The notes under the pieces: model-generated | Told to the model about the DNA's origin: nothing | The model's input: the letters and a program-made list of their open reading frames with translations, nothing else | The model's database searches: none | Shown here: positions 8,625 to 17,346 of the stretch, in pieces | How positions within the stretch are numbered: the first letter of the stretch is position 1 | Layout of the letters: each line of letters begins with the position of its first letter | NCBI RefSeq assembly: GCF_945906275.1 | Contig: NZ_CAMDRA010000018.1 | Coordinates: 1-35,005 of the forward strand | Reading direction: 5' to 3' | DNA length: 35,005 nucleotides | Source of the DNA: Dongia mobilis | GTDB taxonomy: Bacteria; Pseudomonadota; Alphaproteobacteria; Dongiales; Dongiaceae | Program-made: the position numbers and the translations under genes

Positions 8625-9395
8625 TCACACAGCGGTAAAGCAATTGTCGACGAAAAGATGGGCGCCGTTGATGAAGCTAGCCTCCTCGCTGGCCAGGAAC
8701 AAGGCGGCCTTCGCCACTTCCTCGGGCTCGCACATCCGTCCCTTTTGCGCGGCGAGGGCGGCTTCCGAAGCGTCGACGCCAAGCCGGGTGAGGGCGTCGA
8801 CCTCGCGCATGCCGTGGGGCGTCCGGATGAAGCCTGGGCAGACCGCATTGCAGCGGATATTGCGGTCGCGGAATTCGACAGCGATGGCACGGGCGAACAT
8901 GTGCACGGCCCCCTTGGTGGTATCGTAGAGGACTTCCATCGGCGTCGCTGCCACCGCGGAGATCGAGGAGGTGCAGACGATGGCGCCCCCGCCCGCCTCG
9001 ATCATGCCGGGCAGGATGGCGCGGGTCATCATGAACATTGACTTCATGTTGATGTCCATCAACCAATTATAATCCTCATCGGTCGTCTCAAGGAACGGCT
9101 TCACGACAATCGTGCGGGCATGGTTGAAAAGCACCTGTAGCGCGCCATGCGCCGCTGTCGCCTTGGCGACCGCAGCATCGATCCCCGCGCGTTGCGATAC
9201 GTCGGTTTCGATGAAGATGGCGGTGCCGCCTTTGCCGCGGATCTCTTCGGCCAAGGCCTCGCCGGCCGCCTTCTGCTTGTCGACGATGGCGATCCGGGCA
9301 CCTTCCGCGGCGAACAGGCGCGCCGCCGCCGCGCCGCAGCCACCGGCCCCACCGGAAATCAATGCACTTTTCCCAGACAGTCTGTGACTGCTCAT
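8625..9395 (-). CDS. SDR-family NAD(P)-dependent oxidoreductase
   Basis: A classical short-chain dehydrogenase/reductase of 256 residues with a Rossmann fold. The cofactor motif is SGGAGGCGAA (residues 14-23), with Asp39 at the end of the second strand favouring NAD(H). The catalytic set is Asn116, Ser144, Tyr157 and Lys161 (YDTTK), and PGFIRTP follows in the usual place. One oddity: the structural NNAG motif after strand 4 reads NHAR (91-94). Its ATG at 9395 has an AGG-rich stretch upstream. It lies 201 bases downstream of a frameshifted permease gene on the same strand and a few bases from the convergent TetR stop. The alcohol or ketone substrate cannot be deduced. Confidence 0.9.
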   Translation of the reverse strand: MSSHRLSGKSALISGGAGGCGAAAARLFAAEGARIAIVDKQKAAGEALAEEIRGKGGTAIFIETDVSQRAGIDAAVAKATAAHGALQVLFNHARTIVVKPFLETTDEDYNWLMDINMKSMFMMTRAILPGMIEAGGGAIVCTSSISAVAATPMEVLYDTTKGAVHMFARAIAVEFRDRNIRCNAVCPGFIRTPHGMREVDALTRLGVDASEAALAAQKGRMCEPEEVAKAALFLASEEASFINGAHLFVDNCFTAV

Positions 9396-9548
9396 TACCT
9401 GATCCTCGCATTGAGGGTGTTCTGAAAAAAATCCCCGGCTGGCAGGACCGTGTCACCGCCTTGGGAGGGTGATGGTCAACCAGCCAGGGCTCGACGCCGG
9501 GGGTAGGCCCAATCCTGGGTCTAAGAGCGCCGAAGGAGAAAGCCGGGT

Positions 9549-9584
9549 GGGACTGGATCCATGCTATGGCATGGATCCAGTCCC
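9549..9584 (-). terminator. Strong stem-loop downstream of the APC permease
   Basis: A perfect 16-base inverted repeat (arms 9549-9564 and 9569-9584, starting GGGACTGGATCC) with a four-base loop. It begins 12 bases past the permease stop on the minus strand. The run after the stem on that strand is CT-rich (GGCTTTCTCC) rather than a clean U tract. It may therefore be a weak intrinsic terminator or a 3'-end stabilising hairpin separating the permease from the SDR gene. Confidence 0.5.
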
Positions 9585-9596
9585 AGTTCAGTCGGG

Positions 9597-11140
9597 TCAG
9601 CGTGTTTCGCCGACGGCCTGTTCGGCTTGTTTGATGGCAGCCGCCAGCTTTTCGATCTCGGCACCGATCGGCGGACCCTGGAAGCGCTTGCGCTCGAAGC
9701 CGAACCAGACGATGGCGGTCAAGACCAGGAAGCCGACCGTGATCCACAGCGCTTTGTCGTTGGGCGGCTGGATGCCGATGAAGAAGATCAGCACCATGGC
9801 CACAATCGACAGCACCGCGAACACCCGGTACCAGCCGCCGATATTCCATGGCCCCATCACGGTCCAGGTCTTGCCGAAGGCCATGAGGCCAAGGGCAATC
9901 GGCACCGTGAAGGACAGGAACAGGAAGATCACCGTGACCGAAACGATCGTGGTGTAGAGCGGCGTATAGGCGGTAAACAGCACCGCCAGCACCGAACCCG
10001 TCCAGATCGCCGCCACCGGCGTGCGATAGGTCGTGCTGACCTTCTTCAAGGCGTTGGAACCCGGCAGGCCACCATCGCGCGAGAAGGCGAAGATCATGCG
10101 CGAGACCGAGGTCACGGTGGCCAATCCGCACAGATATTGCGCGGCGAGGATGATCAGCAGCAGGACGAATTTGAGCGGCCCGGGCAGGACCTCGTTGAGG
10201 GTCCAGAAGAAGACGCTCCAGCCCTGTCCGGCAGCCGCATCCATGTTCGGGATGGCAATCACCACCGCCACCAGGAACAGCCAGCCGAAGACGCCGGACC
10301 ACCAGACCGAGCTGATCATGGATTTCGGCACGTTGACCGCGGCCTTCACCGTTTCTTCAGAGGTATGGGCCGAGGCATCGTAGCCGGTGATGGTATAGAT
10401 CGGCAGCAGGAGGCCGAGGGCGAACAGTAAGCCGATCGATTCGGTCTGCGGCCAGACACCACCGCCGACATCGCCGCTGTAATTGGCGAAGGTCCACAAC
10501 CGGCTGAAATCGTAGGACGGCGCAAAGGCGAACAGGGCTACCGCCAGGGCCACCGAGCCGAACAGGATCAGATAGCCGCTGAAATCGGTCAGAATGCTGG
10601 TGAGCTTGATGCCGAGATGGTTGACCAGGGCCTGGCTGGCCGTGATCACGATCATGAAGATCAACTGCTCGTTAAACGTCGCCTCAAGCCCCAATTGCGC
10701 GCCGAAGGCACCCAGGAAGAAAGTCCAGGTGCCGATATTGATCGCCCCCAGCACGGTGACGAGGCCGATGAGGTTGAGCCAGGCGGTGAGCCAGCCTGAG
10801 CCTTTGTTGCCGAGGATCGAGCCCCAGTATAGAGCCCGCCGGCGGTCGGATAGGAGGAAGATATCTGTGCCATGGCGACCGCAAAGACGCCGGAGATGAA
10901 CACGCCCAACGGCCAGCCGATGCCGATCGAGGCGCCACCGACGCCGCTCAACCCCTGGCCGAGCGAATTGTTGCCGCCCGACAGGATGCAGATGATCGAG
11001 AAGCTGATCGCAAAATTCGAAAAACGGCTCATGCGCCGCTCAAGCTCTTGGGCATAGCCCATGCTGTGCAATACTTTAACATCTTCCCGGTGGTCGGATT
11101 CGGAATATCCGGCGCCGCCCGGCGTTGATTTTTCGGCCAT
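9597..11140 (-). pseudogene. APC-family amino acid/GABA-type permease, disrupted by a single-base frameshift
   Basis: An inner-membrane amino acid permease of the APC superfamily, closest by eye to the GABA/choline-type bacterial and fungal permeases. The N-terminal half starts at ATG 11140 with a GAGGGGG ribosome site upstream and reads through ERRMSRFSNFAISFSIICILSGG to YPTAGGLY. There the frame breaks near 10826-10834. The expected continuation WGSILGNKGSGWLTAWLNL and the rest to the stop at 9597 are intact in another frame. One missing base between the Leu-Tyr and Trp codons explains this fully; restoring it gives about 514 residues, normal for the family. Without repair the first frame ends at 10661 after 159 residues. 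The break may be a real mutation or a sequencing error. The remainder shows no other decay. Confidence 0.85.
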
Positions 11141-11286
11141 TCTAGCCCCCTCTGTCCTGATGCCTGTTTTAGATGGGCGCTGTCTTCGGGCGCCTCTGCC
11201 TAGCGTTCAAGCGCCAGTCCAGCGTGACGTTGCGCCGGGTCGGGTGGAGTGCCAATATCCCAAAGGGGCTACCCGTTGGCGGGTGG

Positions 11287-11304
11287 CCGGATCGCTTGAT
11301 CCGG
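11287..11304 (+). promoter_or_regulatory. Small perfect hairpin in the leader of the LuxR-type gene
   Basis: CCGGATC (11287-11293), a four-base loop and GATCCGG (11298-11304) form a perfect seven-base stem just upstream of the proposed start of the regulator at 11328. It lies in the divergent region between permease and regulator. It could be an operator half-site pair or a leader hairpin; nothing more can be read from it. Confidence 0.25.
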
Positions 11305-11327
11305 GGAGTTCACGGTCGCGGCGGACG

Positions 11328-12242
11328 ATGAGGATGGCGGGGCAGGTTACTTCAAATGTGCTGGTGGAGTGGCCCAGGTCGTCGCCAGCGACGTCGCCGG
11401 AGCGAAACACGCTCTCGGCCCAATCGGCCTTGTCCATACTGTCAGCCTGGCAGGCGGCGAGCGCCGATATCCTGGCGCGGATCGACGAACCGGATCTGCC
11501 GGTGGTGCTCGATGCCGCGCTGAAGCGCCTGGCGCCCTATGATCTGTCCTGTGCCTTCGCCTATCCCGACGAAGCGGCGCCTCTGTTCATCTACAATGGT
11601 CTCGACGCGTCTGGGAGGGCGCTCGACAATTATCTTAAGGGCGCGCATCTGCTCGACCCCTTTTCCACGGCCTGCGCGCGGCGTGTGCCGGACGGGCTTT
11701 ACCGCATGCGCGATCTGGCGCCGGACAATTTTTTCGAAGGGGAATATTTCAATTCCTGGGAAGTGCATCCTTGCATCTCCATGGAATCGGGGACGCTGGC
11801 TGAGGAGATCGGCTATCTGGTAAGCCTGCCGGGCGGTTTCATGGTGGCCTTTTCGCTGATGCGCCGCAACGACAAGCAACCCTTCAGTGCTGAGGAGTTC
11901 GCCCTCCTGCAGGCAGTCGAACCGCTGGTCCGCCAGGCGGTGATGCGGCAATGGCGGCATCTGCGCCATGAGCCCAGCGGCCAAACCGCAAACCCGGCCT
12001 GGTCGGCCAAAGGGGCCGTCATGGAGCGGGCCTTTGAGAGCTTCGGCGCCGGCCTTCTCACCGACCGCGAACAGATGATCGTCCAACACATCCTGCGCGG
12101 CCATTCGGCCCATTCCATCGCCGATCGCCTCGGCATTGCCGAAGGCACGGTCAAGAATCACCGCAAGAGCATCTACGCCAAGCTGGGCCTCGCCAGCCAG
12201 CAGGAGCTATTCGCCCGTTTCATCGAACATATGCTGCGCTGA
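11328..12242 (+). CDS. LuxR-type HTH transcriptional regulator with an N-terminal sensor domain
   Basis: A DNA-binding regulator. The C terminus holds a standard LuxR/GerE helix-turn-helix (LTDREQMIVQHILRG, then SIADRLGIAEGTVKNHRKSIYAKLG). The preceding 180 or so residues form a GAF-like or autoinducer-like sensor region of unknown ligand, with the blocks YLKGAHLLDPF and EEIGYLVSLPGG. No receiver domain is present. The start is uncertain: the frame is open back to 11061 but that part overlaps the permease gene and looks non-coding. ATG 11328 or 11334 gives about 304 residues, and starts as late as 11430 (TTG) would still include every recognisable domain. It is divergent from the permease, so controlling that gene is the simplest inference. 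Confidence 0.85.
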   Translation: MRMAGQVTSNVLVEWPRSSPATSPERNTLSAQSALSILSAWQAASADILARIDEPDLPVVLDAALKRLAPYDLSCAFAYPDEAAPLFIYNGLDASGRALDNYLKGAHLLDPFSTACARRVPDGLYRMRDLAPDNFFEGEYFNSWEVHPCISMESGTLAEEIGYLVSLPGGFMVAFSLMRRNDKQPFSAEEFALLQAVEPLVRQAVMRQWRHLRHEPSGQTANPAWSAKGAVMERAFESFGAGLLTDREQMIVQHILRGHSAHSIADRLGIAEGTVKNHRKSIYAKLGLASQQELFARFIEHMLR

Positions 12243-12248
12243 GCGCGC

Positions 12249-12923
12249 TCAGGTCTCGGCCCACATGCGCAGCAGGTTCGTGTAGAGGCGGAACGCCATG
12301 TCCGTTTCGGGCGCCTTGGGGTCGAGCGCGTGCAGTTTGTCGCGGATGGCGAGCGTGTCCGACAGGAACTGGCGCTGGCGCTCATCCCGCACATAGGATT
12401 GCACCCAGGTGACGGCCACCAGCCGTTCACCCTTGGTGACTTCCAGGACCTCATGCAGCGTGCCGGACGGATAGACCACGGCAAAGCGCGCCGGCAGCTT
12501 CACTTCCTGCGGCCCATAGGGCGAATGGATCACCAGTTCGCCCCCTTCGTACTCGGTGGCATCGTTGATGAAAACGGTGACCGACACGTCGGTGCGTTCG
12601 CGATTGGTGGCAGCCCCCATCAGCGCATCGTCGACATGGGCGCCATAGGTCATGCCCGGGCGGTAGCGGCTGATGAGCGGCGGGCGGATGCGGTGCGGCA
12701 CGGCGCCGCGACGGAAATCCTTTGACCGGTTGAGTGCGCCGATGACGATTTCCTGGAGCTGCTTCTTGTTGGTGGCGTCCTTGGCCACCTGCTCATTGTT
12801 CTTGACCAGCTTGGCGCGGAATCCGGCAGTTTCCTTGCCGTCGACAAAGTTCGTCTGCGCGGCCAGTTCCTTCAGCTTCTGCTGTTCGTCCACGCTCAGG
12901 ACATCGGGGATAATCACGATCAT
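12249..12923 (-). CDS. Fe(II)/2-oxoglutarate-dependent dioxygenase, PiuC/YbiX (PKHD-type) family
   Basis: A predicted soluble oxygenase that uses Fe(II), oxygen and 2-oxoglutarate. The double-stranded beta-helix core shows the iron ligands His96 and Asp98 (HVD) and His157 (GTLHEV), with Arg167 (KGERL) to bind 2-oxoglutarate. The N-terminal stretch MIVIIPDVLS and the C-terminal helical tail match PiuC/YbiX-like proteins of about 225 residues; this one has 224. In other bacteria such genes often sit beside TonB-dependent siderophore receptors, but none is here. It follows the cysteine desulfurase gene on the same strand after 27 bases, so the two are probably cotranscribed. The substrate is unknown. 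Confidence 0.9.
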   Translation of the reverse strand: MIVIIPDVLSVDEQQKLKELAAQTNFVDGKETAGFRAKLVKNNEQVAKDATNKKQLQEIVIGALNRSKDFRRGAVPHRIRPPLISRYRPGMTYGAHVDDALMGAATNRERTDVSVTVFINDATEYEGGELVIHSPYGPQEVKLPARFAVVYPSGTLHEVLEVTKGERLVAVTWVQSYVRDERQRQFLSDTLAIRDKLHALDPKAPETDMAFRLYTNLLRMWAET

Positions 12924-12950
12924 GCGGCAGTTCCCACCATCTCTGGTTCT

Positions 12951-14231
12951 CTAGCGCAGCATCTGCCGCACGCGGGCGAGGCTGTCAACCAGACGGTCGA
13001 CATCATCGCGCGTATTGTGAACGCCAAAGGAGATGCGGGCGGTCCCGGAAAGGCCCAGATGTTCCATCAACGGCTGTGCGCAATGATGCCCGGCGCGCAG
13101 ACAGATCCCGCTTTCCCCCAGCAGCGTGCCGATATCGTGCGGATGAAGTCCGTCGATCGTGAAGGAGATGATGCCGATCCGCGAAACCGGTGCACCGATG
13201 ATCTTGAGACCGGCGATTTCCGGCAGGCGCGCCATGGCATGCGCCAGCAGGGCCGTCTCATGGGCGGCAATCGCCTCGAAGCCGATTGCCTCGATGAAGT
13301 CGAGTGCCGTCGTCAGGGCTAGCGCAGCGCCGATGGCCGGCGTCCCGGCCTCGAAGCGACGTGGTCCGTCGGCAAATTCCGTGTGCTCGATGCTGACCGA
13401 CCGGATCATGCCGCCACCGCCCATGAAGGGCGGCATCTTGTCGAGAAGGCCTGCCTTGACGTAAAGGCCGCCGATCCCGTCCGGGCCATAGAGCTTGTGT
13501 CCGGTGACAGCGAGGAAATCGCAGTCCAGCGGCTTCACGTCGAGGGCAAAATGGGGGGCTGCCTGTGCTGCATCCACCATGACCAGCGCACCCGCTCGAT
13601 GCGCCATCGCAATGATTGTCTGCAGTGGTGTGACTGTCCCGATCGTGTTGGCAGCGGCTGTGATGCAGACGATCTTCGGTTCCCGCGACAGCAACATCTC
13701 ATAGCGTGCAAGATCGATATCGCCCTTGCCGTCGATGGGGATGGCGGCCAGGCGCAGGCGCTTGCGTTCCTTCAGCAACTGCCAGGGCACGATATTGGCG
13801 TGGTGTTCCAGGAGCGACGTCAGGATCAGGTCGCCTGGTCGCAGATTGCCATCGCCCCAGGCATGGGCCACCAGGTTGACGGCCTCGGTGGCGTTGTGGG
13901 TGAAGATGATCTCGTCCTGGTCGGCGCCGAGAAACCGCGCGAGGCGGAGGCGGGCCTGCTCATAGGCCTCGCTCGCCGCTTCGCTCAAGGGGTAGAGGCC
14001 GCGATGGATATTGGCGTATTCGCCGCTGTAGAAGCGGGTCAGCCGGTCGATCACGAGGCCTGGCTTCTGCGCGCTCGACGCGCTGTCGAGATAGACCAGT
14101 CCCGGATTGCTGCGCAGCAGCGGAAACTGCTCGCGCCCGACCAGGGCGTCGTCACCGGGATTTCGCTTCAGAATGGGTATGGAGCTCGACATCTGCCTGA
14201 ACCAGCGCCTTAATTTCTCGTCATCCGTCAT
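12951..14231 (-). CDS. Cysteine desulfurase, SufS/CsdA type
   Basis: A PLP-dependent enzyme that removes sulfur from cysteine as a protein persulfide for Fe-S cluster or other sulfur-transfer pathways. Group II features are clear: FTHNATEAVNLVA (110-122), the LEHHANIVPW block (141-150), the PLP lysine Lys246 in TGHKLYGPDG, and the catalytic Cys384 in RAGHHCAQP. I start at ATG 14231 (426 residues), which has an AGG about seven bases upstream; ATG 14192 would give 413 residues and is an equally plausible length. The frame extends to 14417 but the added part does not look like protein. It is not in a suf operon here; its partner gene is a 2OG dioxygenase. It is divergent from the PotD-like operon. 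Confidence 0.93.
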   Translation of the reverse strand: MTDDEKLRRWFRQMSSSIPILKRNPGDDALVGREQFPLLRSNPGLVYLDSASSAQKPGLVIDRLTRFYSGEYANIHRGLYPLSEAASEAYEQARLRLARFLGADQDEIIFTHNATEAVNLVAHAWGDGNLRPGDLILTSLLEHHANIVPWQLLKERKRLRLAAIPIDGKGDIDLARYEMLLSREPKIVCITAAANTIGTVTPLQTIIAMAHRAGALVMVDAAQAAPHFALDVKPLDCDFLAVTGHKLYGPDGIGGLYVKAGLLDKMPPFMGGGGMIRSVSIEHTEFADGPRRFEAGTPAIGAALALTTALDFIEAIGFEAIAAHETALLAHAMARLPEIAGLKIIGAPVSRIGIISFTIDGLHPHDIGTLLGESGICLRAGHHCAQPLMEHLGLSGTARISFGVHNTRDDVDRLVDSLARVRQMLR

Positions 14232-14381
14232 GCCCAAACCTGGCACGGGCAGCCACTCTATCAGTTGTGAGCCTGACGTGGCGGCCCTCTTGAAACAAGG
14301 GCCGGCCGGATTGGGGCCAATTTTTATACCTGCGGTCAGGAATCCAAGAGCCGGCTTCACTGACAGGTGATGATTAGATTG

Positions 14382-14393
14382 TTTGCATACAAA
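14382..14393. promoter_or_regulatory. Possible operator upstream of the PotD-like operon
   Basis: The 247 bases between the divergent desulfurase and binding-protein genes contain the near-palindrome TTTGCATACAAA, 86 bases before the binding-protein start. Its shape (TTTG-N4-CAAA) resembles sites bound by GntR-type regulators. No regulator is encoded beside it, so this is only a candidate. Confidence 0.25.
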
Positions 14394-14478
14394 TGATCTC
14401 TGCTTGAATGATCCCATAAACCATGTTTTGCTCGCTCAAGAAGGCACCGCTCCGTGTGCCTGTGGAGGAGGGAAGAAA

Positions 14479-15597
14479 ATGACCGGGAAGACGCGTGGCG
14501 GTAAGGGCAGCTTCGGCAATGTGTCGCGGCGCCGTTTTGTGGCTGGCGCATCGGCGCTTGGTGTTGGCGCGGGTCTGACCCCGTTCCTCAGCCGGCGAGC
14601 GCAGGCCAGCACCGAGGTCAAGGTGCTCAACTGGCAAGGCTACGGCACGGACGAGGCCTGGGCGCTGGAGGCGTTCAAGAAGGCGACCGGCCTTGACATC
14701 GTTCACGAATACTACAACTCCGAATCGGAGATGATCACCAAGCTGCAGACCAATCCCGGCGCCTATGACGTCATCGTCACCAATTCCGCCTGGAACGGCC
14801 GCGCCACCGAGCTGGGCGTCATCCAGCCGATCGATACGGCACAGGTCAGCAATTTCGCCGACCTCAACCCGTCCTTCCGCGACTCGCCGCTGCTCAATGT
14901 TGACGGCAAGACCTATGGCGTATCCTGGGTCTGGGGCATCACGGCTGTGGCCTATTCGACCGAGGTCTACAAGGATGCACCGACCTCGATCGAAGCCCTG
15001 TGGGATGCCAAGAACGCCAAACGCATCTCGATCCGCGACGATGCCATTGAAGCCGTGAGCTTCGCTGCCATCGCCACCGGCCAGGACATGAACCACCCCT
15101 CGGATCTTGCCAAGGTGAAGGAAAAGCTCCTCGCCCTGAAGCCGAATATTGCCATGCTGTGGTCGTCGGAAGACGATTGGAACAAGCAGTTCCAGGCCAA
15201 GGCGTTCGACCTCTCGGTCTATTGGAGCGGCTCGGCCCTGCGCAGCAAGACCAATTTCAAGTTGCCGGTCGGCTATGTCGTGCCGGAAGAAGGCGCCGTG
15301 GGCTGGTTCGACGGCCTTGCCATCGGTACCGACGCGCCCAATGCCGAAGGTGCGCACAAATTCATCAACTACATGATCGAACCGACCTATTACGTCGAAT
15401 GGGCGACCAAGGTCGGCGCGCCGGCCTCCGCCAACCCGAAAGCCATGGCGGCTCTGCCCGACAGCGATCCTTCGAAGGCCTTCTATTCGGATGAGGCGGC
15501 CATCAAGCGGCTGCAGTTCATGGCCCCGCTCAGCGACAAGGAACGGCAGGACTTCTCCGATCTCTGGGCCGAAGTGAAGACCGAGTACGCCAAGTAA
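14479..15597 (+). CDS. PotD/PotF-like ABC transporter substrate-binding protein, Tat-exported
   Basis: A periplasmic solute-binding protein of the spermidine/putrescine family that delivers its ligand to the two permeases encoded next. The N terminus has a twin-arginine signal (SRRRFVAGAS followed by a hydrophobic stretch ending near AQAS), so it should be exported folded. The mature part begins EVKVLNWQGYGTDE, and shows YDVIVTNSAWN and GWFDGLAIGTDAPN as expected for this fold. ATG 14479 is well supported by a GGAGGAGGGA ribosome site at 14464-14473; the open frame upstream is not protein-like. The length is 372 residues. Polyamine is the default substrate for the family, but the catabolic genes at the end of this operon argue for a different nitrogen-containing ligand. 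Confidence 0.92.
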   Translation: MTGKTRGGKGSFGNVSRRRFVAGASALGVGAGLTPFLSRRAQASTEVKVLNWQGYGTDEAWALEAFKKATGLDIVHEYYNSESEMITKLQTNPGAYDVIVTNSAWNGRATELGVIQPIDTAQVSNFADLNPSFRDSPLLNVDGKTYGVSWVWGITAVAYSTEVYKDAPTSIEALWDAKNAKRISIRDDAIEAVSFAAIATGQDMNHPSDLAKVKEKLLALKPNIAMLWSSEDDWNKQFQAKAFDLSVYWSGSALRSKTNFKLPVGYVVPEEGAVGWFDGLAIGTDAPNAEGAHKFINYMIEPTYYVEWATKVGAPASANPKAMAALPDSDPSKAFYSDEAAIKRLQFMAPLSDKERQDFSDLWAEVKTEYAK

Positions 15598-15619
15598 ACG
15601 CGGCTCGCGCATGAACGAG

Positions 15620-15652
15620 GGGCGCCGCGCAGTTTGAAGCTGGGCGGCGTCC
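15620..15652 (+). promoter_or_regulatory. Intercistronic stem-loop after the binding-protein gene
   Basis: The 73-base gap between binding-protein and permease genes contains two 13-base arms (15620-15632 and 15640-15652) that pair at 12 positions including one G-U, with a seven-base loop. There is no following U tract. Such hairpins after a binding-protein gene commonly protect its message and lower expression of the downstream membrane subunits; that role is inferred here. Confidence 0.5.
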
Positions 15653-15670
15653 ACGTTCGAAGGATTCTGC

Positions 15671-16534
15671 ATGACACCGACGACGCGCACGCGCTGGGCC
15701 ATTCTCGGCCTGACCGGACCTGCCTATCTGTGGCTGGCCTGCACGATCTTTTTGCCGATCGCCGCCATGCTGGCGCTGAGCTTTCTCGACAAATCGCCTC
15801 TCGTCCCCAAGCCCGCCAGCTTCACGCTGGACAATTACGGCGCCTTTTTCGGCAAGCCGTTTTACTGGTCGCTGACGCGCTGGTCGATCGAGCTCGGCTT
15901 CTGGGTTACCTTGTTTTCCTTCCTGATCGGCTATCCGGCGGCCTACGCGCTGGCGAAACGCGTCAAGGGCCGTTGGCGGGAAGCCATCTTCCTGCTCATC
16001 GTGCTGCCGTTCTGGTCCAATGCGCTGGTGCGCATCTTCTCCTGGACCATGGTGCTGCGCTCCAATGGCATCATCGACCTCGGCATGCAGTCGATCTTTC
16101 CCGGCGCGCCCACGGTCGACCTGTTGTTCACCTATCCGGCCGTGGTCATCGGCCTGGTGCATTCCTATCTCCCCTACATGATTCTCACCTGCTACATCGC
16201 GCTGCAGGCGATCGATGACAGCCTGATCGAGGCTGGCCGCTCTTTGGGTGCGAGCAAGTTCACGACCTTCCGCCGCGTTGTTCTGCCGTTAAGCCTGCCC
16301 GGCATCATCTCAGGGTCAGCCCTCATCTTCGTGCCTGTGATCGGCTCTTTCATGGAGCCGCGCATCCTGGGTGGCACCAAGGGGGCGACGCTCGGCATGA
16401 ATATCGAGGAGCAGTTCACGGTGACGGCCAATTGGCCGCTGGGCGCGGCGCTCTCTTTCATCCTGCTCGCTATTGTGCTCGTCATCTTCGGCATCCTCTT
16501 CCCCTTCCTGCGCAAGCAAGGTGGTGCGGCATGA
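15671..16534 (+). CDS. ABC transporter permease, PotB-like
   Basis: The first of two inner-membrane permease subunits of the polyamine-type importer, 287 residues with about six hydrophobic segments. The N-terminal segment LGLTGPAYLWLACTIFLPI and the following IAAMLALSFLDK stretch are typical of PotB. The EAA loop that docks on the ATPase is EAGRSLGASKFTTFRRVVLP (near 16228-16287). An AGGA lies upstream of ATG 15671. The stop overlaps the start of the second permease gene by 4 bases (ATGA). Confidence 0.93.
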   Translation: MTPTTRTRWAILGLTGPAYLWLACTIFLPIAAMLALSFLDKSPLVPKPASFTLDNYGAFFGKPFYWSLTRWSIELGFWVTLFSFLIGYPAAYALAKRVKGRWREAIFLLIVLPFWSNALVRIFSWTMVLRSNGIIDLGMQSIFPGAPTVDLLFTYPAVVIGLVHSYLPYMILTCYIALQAIDDSLIEAGRSLGASKFTTFRRVVLPLSLPGIISGSALIFVPVIGSFMEPRILGGTKGATLGMNIEEQFTVTANWPLGAALSFILLAIVLVIFGILFPFLRKQGGAA

Positions 16535-17346
16535 AGAACCTCGCCGATGCGGGCATCCGCTTCTACCTCATCCTGGTCCTGGTCTTTCTCTATGTGCCGA
16601 TCCTGGTGATGGCGGTGCTGGCCTTCAACAAGTCGCCGCTTTATGCCCTGCCATTCGAATTCGACCTCGTCTGGTTCAAGGCGCTCATGGAGAATGATCG
16701 GTTGCTGAAGGCTGGCCTCAACAGCGTGCTGATCGCACTTGCCAATACAGTGATTGCAACGTCGCTCGGCACCATGGCGGCGGTGGCGTTCGGTCGCTAT
16801 ACTTTCCGCGGCAAGACCATGATGCAGGCGCTGCTCTTTCCACCCATCGCCATTCCATGGCTGGTGATCGGTACCGCCATGCTGGTGTTCTTTTTCTGGA
16901 TCGGCCGGGCCATAGGCTATCCCGGCATCGCGCGCGGCCTGCACGCCATTCTGCTGGGGCACGTCGCCCTGTCGTTGCCCTATGTCATCTTCGTCGTCGG
17001 TACACGCCTCAACGATTATCCGAAAGCGCTGGAAGAGGCGGCCGCTACTTTGGGGGCGACCCCGTGCCAGGTGTTCCGCCGCGTCTCGGTGCCGATCCTG
17101 GCGCCCGGTGTGGTCGCGGCATCACTGTTTGCCTTCGCCGTATCGTTCGATCAGTTCGTGATTTCATATTTCCTGGCCCCGCCCGGCGTCACCACCCTGC
17201 CGGTCGAGATCTATACCTCGATCCGCAAGGGTTTCACGCCCGAGATCAATGCCATCTCGACCATCATCATCCTGGTCTCGATGGGGTTGATGCTGATTGT
17301 GGCCAGGTTCTATCGCTTTGGTGGGGAGAGGTCGGGGAATGAGTGA
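16531..17346 (+). CDS. ABC transporter permease, PotC-like
   Basis: The second permease subunit, 271 residues, with an N-terminal hydrophobic segment FYLILVLVFLYVPILVMAVL and about five more. The EAA loop is EEAAATLGATPCQVFRRV. I start at ATG 16531, which overlaps the previous stop by 4 bases; the frame is open for about 100 bases further upstream but that segment overlaps the PotB-like gene and lacks permease character. Its 3' end overlaps the ATPase gene by 8 bases, so all importer subunits are translationally coupled. Confidence 0.93.
   Translation: MKNLADAGIRFYLILVLVFLYVPILVMAVLAFNKSPLYALPFEFDLVWFKALMENDRLLKAGLNSVLIALANTVIATSLGTMAAVAFGRYTFRGKTMMQALLFPPIAIPWLVIGTAMLVFFFWIGRAIGYPGIARGLHAILLGHVALSLPYVIFVVGTRLNDYPKALEEAAATLGATPCQVFRRVSVPILAPGVVAASLFAFAVSFDQFVISYFLAPPGVTTLPVEIYTSIRKGFTPEINAISTIIILVSMGLMLIVARFYRFGGERSGNE

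Noticed and set aside
11061-11327. A long N-terminal extension of the LuxR-type regulator
   Set aside because: It overlaps the start of the divergent permease and is Arg/Ser/Pro-rich without domain character; a start near 11328 or later is more credible.
14232-14417. An N-terminal extension of the cysteine desulfurase back to 14417
   Set aside because: The extra residues do not look like protein, precede the conserved SufS N terminus and overlap the likely promoter of the divergent operon.
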